DNA from: a candidate division WWE3 bacterium
Lineage (GTDB): Bacteria > Patescibacteriota > WWE3 > UBA101185 > UBA10185
Direction: 5' to 3'
NCBI GenBank assembly: GCA_003564915.1
Contig: PXDX01000002.1
Location: forward strand, 1 to 8,741
DNA length: 8,741 nt
A program made the position numbers and the translations under genes. Shown piece by piece: positions 1-5,095 of this stretch. A model generated the notes under the pieces. The model had not been told where the DNA came from and did not search any database. It was given only the letters and a program-made list of their open reading frames with translations. The first letter of the stretch is position 1; every line of letters begins with the position of its first letter.

Positions 1-2262
1 CGAGTTAAAGGCTGACCACCCGCTGCCATCCCATTTGGCGATGCGGGTGGAAGGAGAGTCGCCCGCACTCAAAAACTCGCCAGCCACGTAAAGATCGGAT
101 CCGACCGGCAAGAGAGCGCGCAACGGAGCGTTGAGGCCGGAGCCGAGCGGGTTCCATTGCGTGCCATCCCACCTGGCAATTCGATGGGCAGACACGCCTC
201 CCGCTTTCATAAAATCACCCGCCGCGTAGAGATCCGTCCCCATAACCGCCAGGGCGCGCACTGTATCGTCCACCCCGCTTCCCAAGGGCGACCATTGGTT
301 ACCATCCCATTTCACGACACGGTTGACCCGTGTTTCCCCGGCCGTTGTAAACTCGCCGCCCAGATAGAGATCGTCACCGTCCACGGCCATGGCGAGAACG
401 GGTCCCGTAAGACCGAAGTGATTGGAAGCCGGAACGACCGGACCCCACTCAACTCCATCCCAGCGCGCGATTCTACTCACTGCCCGATCACCCGACGCCC
501 AAAATGCGCCACCCGCATACAGGTCCCCACTGGCGCTGAAAGCCATCGCCTGAACAATACCGTCCACGCCGGTGCCAACCCCAGACCATGCGGTGCCGTC
601 CCACATCGCAACGCGACTTACCGAGCCCCCGCCTGCCGTGGTAAATGTGCCTCCCGCGTAAAGGATTCCATCCCGCGCCACAAGTGAACGAACGGCATCA
701 CTACTTCCTGTGAAACCATCCAAGCCCTCACTCAACGCTGACCATGTTTCCCCATCCCACTTGGCGACGTTATTCGCGGGCGTGCCTCCCGCATGAGTAA
801 ATCTTCCGCCCACGAAAACCTCGCTCCCGGAGACCGCCACCGCAAATACGATGCGATGGAGCAATTCACCCCCGAGACCATCACCCAACGACGACCAATT
901 GCTTCCGTCCCACTTGGCGATGTGCATCGCCGGAATCCCGCCAGCCGTCCTAAAGTTGCCCCCGACATACAAATCATCGCCCGATACCGCCAGAGCATGA
1001 ACCCCTCCCCCTCCCACACCAGATCCCAATCCCGACCAGGCGTTTCCGTCCCACTTGGCCATCCCGCCTCCTATCCATTGCCCATCAGGATTTCGGAATG
1101 CGCCCGTCGCATAGAGATTCGGCCCGAGCGTCGTCATCGCCCATACAGGGCTATTCGAACCGATACCCAGGGCCGACCACGCCTGTCCATCCCATTTGGC
1201 GATTTGATTCACCGTCACACCACCCGCCCTTCTGAAGGACCCACCCGCGTAGAGTTCTCCCGTCTCCGCCAAGGCCAACGACCAAACCGAACCATCCAAG
1301 CCATCTCCCAAAACCGACCATTCGCTTCCGTCCCATTTGGCGACACCCCTGACAGAAACATCCCCGATCAGGGAAAAATTTCCGCCGATGTAAAGGGTTC
1401 CATTCGGGTCGGCGACAATCGCCTTCACGTCATTGTCGGTTCCCGGAAAAGATCCCATGCCGATCCAGTTCTCGTCGCTGAAGGTAGGATCGATCCGGAC
1501 CGGGTAGGCAGCCGCCGAATCGTCCACCCAAATCGTCAAGCGATTTTCCGCCGGCACTTCCATGCGGGCATCCAGCACCTGCCCGTTCACATCGACAACA
1601 TGCAGGCGGCTGTAGGCTATTCTTCGACCCGTCCCCTCCAGTATCAGCCGTGCGCCGAATGGGGCTGCTTCGGTCCGAGCGCCATCCACCGCCAAGTTCA
1701 GACACAACTCGCCCTGTCCGAGCGGTCGTTCCTTTACGATAAAGTCCTGCCGAACCCCGTCCACGCTTGTCGAGTATTCCTCGGTCAGATGCTCGCGAAC
1801 AAACCTGACTAACTGGCCTTGTGTCTCCACGCGCCCGGATCGTGGCACAGTCCTTTCCTTCAAATCACAACGACCGACCCCATCGGCAATCACGCGAAAA
1901 CGCTCCGGCCGGCCGCCATCCGGCTCAGTTGTCGATGTCAGCCACAAGCCTTCCATGGACGCGTGTCCGCGGAGATGTTGGAAGGCCGAGTGGATCACCG
2001 CTTTCTCCGCTCCGGCATGGATGGACAGTCCATCCCCTTGATAATCGGCCGCCACGTGCTCTGCGATCCCCTTCCACGGAATTGCTTCGCCTGGACTCAG
2101 CAGGCCGTCCGGGCCCTGCGAAAAGTCGTGCAATGAGAATCTCTCGGCATACGCGTGATGCTCGTCGCCGGCCCCCTGGGTTGTCCATGGCCAGAGAAGC
2201 AAGGTGGCAATAAAAAGAAGAAAACGCACCGAAGGATTTCGAAAGAAGGCTTTGAAAGACAT
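1..2262 (-). CDS. Secreted WDG-repeat beta-propeller-like protein (3' end beyond window)
   Basis: The frame is open for 754 codons from ATG at 2262 to the left edge, so the C-terminus is missing. Residues 1-32 look like a Sec signal peptide: MSFKAFFRNPSVRF, then a hydrophobic run (LLFIATLLLW) and a TTQGAG cleavage region. Residues about 33-260 are a non-repeat domain ending in AAAYPVRIDPTF, which I recall as a common lead-in to such repeats in Verrucomicrobia. From about residue 265 the protein consists of repeats of the form 'AKWDG..WS.LG.G......ALAV.G.DLY.GG.F..AGG......I'. WDG tryptophans (one copy reads MWDG) fall at about 310, 357, 404, 451, 502, 554, 601, 652, 698 and 744, spaced 46-52 residues. 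This resembles bacterial Kelch/galactose-oxidase-like propeller repeats, with each unit probably one blade. Its location is inferred to be exported or surface-bound; a binding or adhesion role is a guess and no catalytic residues are recognised. The ATG has no clear Shine-Dalgarno sequence. An antisense frame at 793-1812 is a by-product of the repeats. Confidence 0.88.
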   Translation of the reverse strand, partial: MSFKAFFRNPSVRFLLFIATLLLWPWTTQGAGDEHHAYAERFSLHDFSQGPDGLLSPGEAIPWKGIAEHVAADYQGDGLSIHAGAEKAVIHSAFQHLRGHASMEGLWLTSTTEPDGGRPERFRVIADGVGRCDLKERTVPRSGRVETQGQLVRFVREHLTEEYSTSVDGVRQDFIVKERPLGQGELCLNLAVDGARTEAAPFGARLILEGTGRRIAYSRLHVVDVNGQVLDARMEVPAENRLTIWVDDSAAAYPVRIDPTFSDENWIGMGSFPGTDNDVKAIVADPNGTLYIGGNFSLIGDVSVRGVAKWDGSEWSVLGDGLDGSVWSLALAETGELYAGGSFRRAGGVTVNQIAKWDGQAWSALGIGSNSPVWAMTTLGPNLYATGAFRNPDGQWIGGGMAKWDGNAWSGLGSGVGGGGVHALAVSGDDLYVGGNFRTAGGIPAMHIAKWDGSNWSSLGDGLGGELLHRIVFAVAVSGSEVFVGGRFTHAGGTPANNVAKWDGETWSALSEGLDGFTGSSDAVRSLVARDGILYAGGTFTTAGGGSVSRVAMWDGTAWSGVGTGVDGIVQAMAFSASGDLYAGGAFWASGDRAVSRIARWDGVEWGPVVPASNHFGLTGPVLAMAVDGDDLYLGGEFTTAGETRVNRVVKWDGNQWSPLGSGVDDTVRALAVMGTDLYAAGDFMKAGGVSAHRIARWDGTQWNPLGSGLNAPLRALLPVGSDLYVAGEFLSAGDSPSTRIAKWDGSGWSAFNS

Positions 2263-2561
2263 TAGATCAACGTGTTAAGGTTAACTGAAGTAGGCCCATA
2301 TTTTTACTATCACTTAAACAAAACGCCCGCACCTTGTCCACGGGTCGCACGCGGCCAACACCCTGGTCCACCGCGTCGTTCGGAAGGGGGGATGAATTAT
2401 CCTGGACGCCATCGCATGGCGGGATGGATGTTTTCACCGCTATTCACCATTATCCAACCGAATTCCTTTTTTATCCACGGCAATCAATCATAGATGAGAG
2501 GGTATAAGGTACCGAATAAAAGGATATTCACCATTTGATGAATCCGCCTCCGAAAGAAGGG
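2263..2561. other. Intergenic region between transporter and propeller gene
   Basis: This 299-base gap separates two minus-strand genes and must hold the terminator of the transporter and the promoter of the propeller gene. It is more AT-rich than the flanking genes, especially near 2263-2330 and 2440-2560. I see no strong sigma-70 promoter, no T-rich intrinsic terminator and no convincing ORF. It contains a perfect hairpin (2407-2421) and an 11-base direct repeat, TATTCACCATT, at 2441-2451 and 2525-2535. A further related TTCACC lies at 2433. Whether these are operator sites is unknown. Confidence 0.6.
2407..2421. repeat. Perfect 6-bp-stem hairpin
   Basis: CGCCAT and ATGGCG form a perfect inverted repeat around a CGC loop. 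There is no T-run on either side, so it does not look like an intrinsic terminator. It sits about 140 bases upstream of the propeller gene start, on its promoter side. It could be an RNA hairpin in the leader, a protein-binding site, or chance. Confidence 0.45.
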
Positions 2562-3470
2562 TTATTCCGTTGTCCGCGAACGGCCGGGTCGGCGCATATA
2601 GGTGATCAACACGCCGGAAAGCACGATGCCAAGGCCGGCGAGGTCCGTGGAGCGGAGCGTGTCTCCGAAGGCAAGCCAGGCCATCAGCATGGTGACCGGA
2701 GGGCCGAGGTAAAAGAGGCTGGCCACGCGGGGGGCGTCGATTCGGGCGATGAGTTGCCACATGAGCGCATAGGCCCCGAGGGAGACTCCCAACACCAGCC
2801 AGGCAAGCGATCCGAGCAGTTCGACATTCCACTGCGTCGTCAATTTTTCCAGCAACAGGGCTGGCACGGTCACGGCCAGCGCGGTTCCGAGGCTTTGGTA
2901 GAAAAGACTTACATCCGCCGGGAGCGACAGGTCCTTGCCCGTAAGCTCCACCCGCCTTTGAAGGAGGCTGGCGACGGTGATTGCAAGAACGGAGACGAGA
3001 GGGATCAGGTATCCGAAAACCGAATTAAAATCATGAAACTCGATGCGGTTCGCCAAAACCACGCAAACGCCCGCAAATCCGAGTCCCAGCCCCACCCAAC
3101 GGTGCGGCGGTGTCCGCTCGCCAGTGATCCGGCCGGAAAGCGCTCCCGTAACGAGCGGCTGAAGCGCGACGACCAGCGCGATAATCCCGGCCGGGATTCC
3201 TTGCTCCAGAGCGAGCATGACGCAGGCGAGCCATACCCCGTGCGAGAGAACCCCAATCAGCATGGCATGGCCCGCGGCATTCATGCCAGACCGGCGAAAT
3301 CGACCGGCCAGGCCCAGGAAAAGGCCCAATAGCAAGCTGAGGGCCCAGTAACGCCAAAACAGCAACGTAAAGGTGGGCGCGTGGGGCAAAGCGGATGCCG
3401 CCGCAATAAAACCGGAATTCCAGAGAAGCACAAAACCAAGCGCCACGAAGGGAGTGGATTTGAAAAACAT
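2562..3470 (-). CDS. EamA/DMT-family membrane transporter
   Basis: A 302-residue integral membrane protein of the drug/metabolite transporter superfamily (EamA type), inner membrane. The substrate cannot be told from sequence; relatives export amino acids, metabolites or drugs. Starting at MFFKSTPF, ten hydrophobic segments can be counted in two five-helix halves. Examples are FVALGFVLLWNSGFIAAA (helix 1), TLLFWRYWALSLLLGLFLGLAG (helix 2), AGIIALVVALQPLVTGAL (helix 4), and, in the second half, VASLFYLGPPVTMLMAWLAFGD and LAGLGIVLSGVLITYM. The first-helix 'WNSGFIAA', the 'FWRYW' after it, the helix-4 'ALQPL' and the helix-9 'LGPPVTMLMAW' are typical EamA features, and the length matches the family. 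ATG at 3470 is preferred over an in-frame TTG at 3509, which would only add a charged 13-residue leader. The stop is TAA. The gene is divergent from the antitoxin and co-oriented with the propeller gene, but 299 bases separate them, so no operon is implied. Confidence 0.9.
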   Translation of the reverse strand: MFFKSTPFVALGFVLLWNSGFIAAASALPHAPTFTLLFWRYWALSLLLGLFLGLAGRFRRSGMNAAGHAMLIGVLSHGVWLACVMLALEQGIPAGIIALVVALQPLVTGALSGRITGERTPPHRWVGLGLGFAGVCVVLANRIEFHDFNSVFGYLIPLVSVLAITVASLLQRRVELTGKDLSLPADVSLFYQSLGTALAVTVPALLLEKLTTQWNVELLGSLAWLVLGVSLGAYALMWQLIARIDAPRVASLFYLGPPVTMLMAWLAFGDTLRSTDLAGLGIVLSGVLITYMRRPGRSRTTE

Positions 3471-3561
3471 ACCCCGCTCATCGTCTCTCCCACCCCACCG
3501 AAAGCGCAAGCTTGATCACGGAACCTCAACGGCCCCGGGTGCGATCAAATGTGCTGGGATC

Positions 3562-3576
3562 AATAGAACTGACCCC
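3562..3576. repeat. REP-like GAACTGACCCC motif (tentative)
   Basis: The 15-mer AATAGAACTGACCCC resembles, from memory, the short intergenic motifs ending in TGACCCC that flank REP-associated tyrosine transposases or their decayed copies in many environmental bacteria. Only one copy is seen here, with no inverted partner and no transposase, so it would be at most a scar or a solitary element. Confidence 0.25.
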
Positions 3577-3596
3577 ACAGCCGTCCCCCGACTGGT

Positions 3597-3602
3597 TTGA
3601 CA
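3597..3602 (+). promoter_or_regulatory. Candidate -35 box of the antitoxin gene
   Basis: TTGACA is a perfect sigma-70 -35 hexamer. The -10 position at 17-bp spacing (3620-3625, CATGTT) is weak and falls inside the palindrome at 3615-3628. If used, transcription would begin near 3632-3633, almost exactly at the downstream in-frame ATG at 3633, giving a leaderless message. If translation starts at 3621 instead, the real promoter must lie further upstream. Confidence 0.35.
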
Positions 3603-3614
3603 TGGATCCGGCGA

Positions 3615-3628
3615 GGTAACATGTTACC
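3615..3628. promoter_or_regulatory. Perfect 14-bp palindrome at the antitoxin start, likely operator
   Basis: GGTAACATGTTACC equals its own reverse complement over all 14 bases. It covers the end of the GAGG ribosome-binding motif (3613-3616) and the ATG at 3621. Type II antitoxins are known to repress their own operons by binding palindromes in this position, so autoregulation by the MazE-like protein is the natural reading. That it is bound by this protein is inference. Confidence 0.55.
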
Positions 3629-3845
3629 CATTATGCCAGCCGGTAATTCCTCCCATAAAATGCGCCAGTATCGCGAGCGGTTGCGAAGTCAGGGTCTGCG
3701 CCCGGTCCAGATCTGGGTTCCAGACTGCAATGCCCCGAATTTCCAGGAATCGCTCCGGCAACAGATTCAGCAACTCAATGCCATCGACGAAAAGGAGGTC
3801 CTGGAGTTTATCGACCGGGTTACGGAAGACCCGATGGATACATGA
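3621..3845 (+). CDS. MazE-like antitoxin (DUF3018-type), orphaned
   Basis: A 74-residue protein matching the short MazE-like antitoxins. The signature is 'MRQYRERLRSQGLRPVQIWVPD' at residues 14-35, followed by a polar, probably disordered toxin-binding tail (NFQESLRQQIQQLNAIDEKEVLEF) and an acidic end. The N-terminal part is the DNA-binding half in this family; the tail normally wraps the MazF RNase to neutralise it. ATG at 3621 is chosen because GAGG lies four bases upstream. The ATG at 3633 gives an N-terminus closer to the usual family length and remains possible; a TTG at 3597 is less likely. The stop TGA shares ATGA (3842-3845) with the next start, the usual coupled layout of an antitoxin-toxin operon. 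The toxin, however, is only a stump, so this antitoxin has no local partner. It may still repress its own promoter or neutralise a related MazF elsewhere in the genome. Confidence 0.82.
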   Translation: MLPIMPAGNSSHKMRQYRERLRSQGLRPVQIWVPDCNAPNFQESLRQQIQQLNAIDEKEVLEFIDRVTEDPMDT

Positions 3846-3871
3846 AACGCGGAGATATCGTCTCCCGCTAA
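3842..3871 (+). pseudogene. MazF-like toxin stump (first 9 codons only)
   Basis: Immediately coupled to the antitoxin stop by ATGA is a frame reading MKRGDIVSR followed by TAA. 'MKRGDIV' is the characteristic start of MazF/PemK-type endoribonucleases, whose N-terminal strand begins this way, usually followed by a valine/alanine-rich strand and then a 'G(K/R)xRPALV' motif. Here the match ends after GTC at 3862. Nothing like the RPALV motif or the rest of a toxin of about 110 residues occurs downstream in any plus-strand frame. The sequence is instead the 3' end of the convergent YIP1 gene (stop at 3868-3870). The simplest reading is that a rearrangement near 3862 removed the toxin body. The peptide cannot be an active RNase. 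Confidence 0.7.
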
Positions 3872-4515
3872 CGTGTGAGAGCCACGGCCACGCCTATGAG
3901 GATGAAAAAGGGCGTCATACCAACAATGATAGCAACCACGATGTTCGAAATTGTCCTCCAAATTGAAAATCCCTGCACCTGCGAAATGCCTTTTGTAAAG
4001 ATGAACAATGTCCAGATTACGGCGACCATATTCATGAGTAAAAACCCGATGTAAACGAGGGACCCAAGATCGTTCTCATTAAAAGGTTCGGATACAAAAA
4101 CCTCCTTTCCTGCCCAGGCAATCATTCCGAGCCAGAAAGGAAGCGTGACGACGACCGGAAGGGTTGCCCAGGCAAAGGCGGTTCGGATGGCCCTGCTCGA
4201 CGCTTCTCCGCCCAACCAGACCCCTGTGATTCGCAACACCCAACTGGCGATGTATAACACTATTACTCCGCCAAGAGACCCAGCCACAATGGCGGAACCA
4301 AGCAGGACCAGGAGGTTCGCTCGATCGCCGATTCCGCTTCCTGCGCCACGGCCCAGCGAGTCGGTTATTCCCCATAGCACGACGAGTAAAATTACATGCT
4401 TTTGAGGGTTGGTCCGAACCATTGTGGCAACAGTCATTCGTGGGCGGGTCCAAATAGACAGCCACGGATTCAGTTTTTCTTCATTGCTGGTGAAGTCGGG
4501 AGGAGGCTCGGCCAT
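3868..4515 (-). CDS. YIP1-family integral membrane protein
   Basis: A 215-residue membrane protein from ATG at 4515. The cytosolic N-terminus 'NPWLSIWTRPRMTVATMVRTNPQKH' (residues 16-40) is the usual opening of bacterial YIP1 (PF04893) proteins. It is followed by about five hydrophobic segments near residues 40-55, 66-95, 112-135, 152-174 and 190-212, and the protein ends just after the last helix. YIP1 proteins act in membrane trafficking in eukaryotes; the bacterial role is unknown. The reading frame stays open upstream to an alternative start at 4719, but that extension is charged and low-complexity and overlaps the divergent sigma gene, so it is rejected. ATG at 4524 (MQLMAEPPP) is a close alternative with AAAGG just upstream. 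The gene converges with the toxin stump, overlapping by three bases, and diverges from the sigma gene. Although it lies against a breakpoint, its C-terminus appears complete. Confidence 0.83.
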   Translation of the reverse strand: MAEPPPDFTSNEEKLNPWLSIWTRPRMTVATMVRTNPQKHVILLVVLWGITDSLGRGAGSGIGDRANLLVLLGSAIVAGSLGGVIVLYIASWVLRITGVWLGGEASSRAIRTAFAWATLPVVVTLPFWLGMIAWAGKEVFVSEPFNENDLGSLVYIGFLLMNMVAVIWTLFIFTKGISQVQGFSIWRTISNIVVAIIVGMTPFFILIGVAVALTR

Positions 4516-4699
4516 AAGTTGCATCAACCTTTGCACGAAGAGCGTGCACGCACAAGCTTCCCTGACTTCCGTCTGACTTCTGCGACATCTGGCTTCTGCC
4601 GTCTGGCGTCCCTTCCGCCCCGCTCCAAAGAAGACAACGAAAGAAAAAGTTATCCACTTTGCCTCTTGCTTCCGACTAAACAGGTAAGAGGAATTTTTG
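4516..4699. promoter_or_regulatory. Divergent control region of YIP1 and sigma genes
   Basis: This 184-base spacer must carry both divergent promoters. It contains an inverted repeat TGCACG-N5-CGTGCA at 4532-4548, close to the YIP1 start and so placed like an operator. It also contains a decayed heptamer repeat at 4562-4609 and, for the sigma gene, a clear ribosome-binding site AAGAGGA at 4686-4692, seven bases before the ATG at 4700. No confident -35/-10 pair is visible. Confidence 0.5.
4562..4609 (-). repeat. Decayed CAGAAGY heptamer repeat
   Basis: Read on the minus strand, CAG recurs six times (CTG on the plus strand at 4562, 4573, 4580, 4589, 4596 and 4603), spaced 11, 7, 9, 7 and 7 bases. 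Units include CAGAAGT, CAGAAGC, CAGATGT and CAGACGG. This looks like an old tandem heptanucleotide array with small insertions. It is non-coding if YIP1 starts at 4515. It could be a slippage relic or a set of binding sites. Confidence 0.5.
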
Positions 4700-5095
4700 A
4701 TGGACGACGAAAACCACACACGGCGGCTTTGCGGGGCGGCTCAAAACGGAGACCCAAAAGCCGCGTCGGAGTTGCTGGTTCTCTTTCATAAAAAAATCCA
4801 CGGGTATTTTCGCCGCCTGTGCTCCGCCGAGACCGACGCCGAGGATCTAACCCAGCGCGTGTTTTGCAAGGTTTGGGCGTCGCTTCCCGCTTTCCAGGGA
4901 AACGCCTCCGTCGCGACCTGGATTTACCGCATCAGTTATCACGTTTATGTGGACTGGCGGCGTCGGTCGAACCGCATCGAGCCGCAAACGGAGGCCTGTT
5001 CAAACTCCTTGACCGGAGAGGCGGATGATCAGGGCTCCGAAACTTCCACCCGCGCGAAAACGCGCCCGTCATCGCTCCCCACCGTCGTCCTGTAG
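4700..5095 (+). CDS. Truncated ECF sigma factor (region 2 only)
   Basis: A 131-residue frame starting at ATG 4700 with a good ribosome-binding site (AAGAGGA, spacer 7). Residues 8-90 are a convincing sigma-70 region 2 of the extracytoplasmic-function class. They include 'RRLCSAETDAEDLTQRVFCKVWASLPAF' (regions 2.1-2.2, core RNA polymerase binding) and 'ASVATWIYRISYHVYVDWRRRSNR' (2.3-2.4, -10 element recognition). ECF sigmas are usually about 160-200 residues, with a helix-turn-helix region 4 that binds the -35 element. Here region 4 is absent. From about residue 110 the frame (QGSETSTRAKTRPSSLPTVVL) is simply antisense to the end of the Ig-like gene, whose stop is at 5029-5031. No region 4 appears in another plus-strand frame downstream, so this is loss, not a simple frameshift. 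No anti-sigma gene follows. It is probably a nonfunctional remnant, though region 2 alone could still bind core polymerase. Confidence 0.82.
   Translation: MDDENHTRRLCGAAQNGDPKAASELLVLFHKKIHGYFRRLCSAETDAEDLTQRVFCKVWASLPAFQGNASVATWIYRISYHVYVDWRRRSNRIEPQTEACSNSLTGEADDQGSETSTRAKTRPSSLPTVVL

Larger units (their letters stand above)
3471..3620. other. Divergent spacer between transporter and antitoxin
   Basis: About 150 bases carry the start signals of both divergent genes. Visible are a GATCAA direct repeat (3543-3548 and 3558-3563), a REP-like motif at 3562-3576 and a consensus TTGACA at 3597-3602. No clear promoter is visible for the leftward transporter. Confidence 0.5.

Noticed and set aside
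1..1400. CRISPR-like periodic repeats (about 140-156 bases apart)
   Set aside because: The recurring 'CCATCCCA(C/T)TTGGCGA' is the coding sequence for AKWDG in propeller repeats. It is imperfect, and the intervals between copies are themselves coding and related.
793..1812. Plus-strand open frame of 339 codons
   Set aside because: It is exactly antisense to the WDG-repeat gene. Its periodic 'R.SVPLGD..R' content is the reverse complement of the repeats, and it has no signal, motif or ribosome-binding site of its own.
2566..2584. CCGTT...AACGG stem near the transporter stop as an intrinsic terminator
   Set aside because: The stem is short, lies mostly within the coding sequence and is not followed by a T-run on the minus strand.
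2535..3332. Plus-strand open frame of 265 codons
   Set aside because: It is antisense to the EamA transporter. The highly charged, low-complexity translation is typical of a shadow frame in a GC-rich gene.
4516..4719. N-terminal extension of the YIP1 protein to 283 residues
   Set aside because: The extension is not YIP1-like, includes the heptamer repeat and overlaps the sigma gene start. The family normally begins near the NPWLSIW motif.
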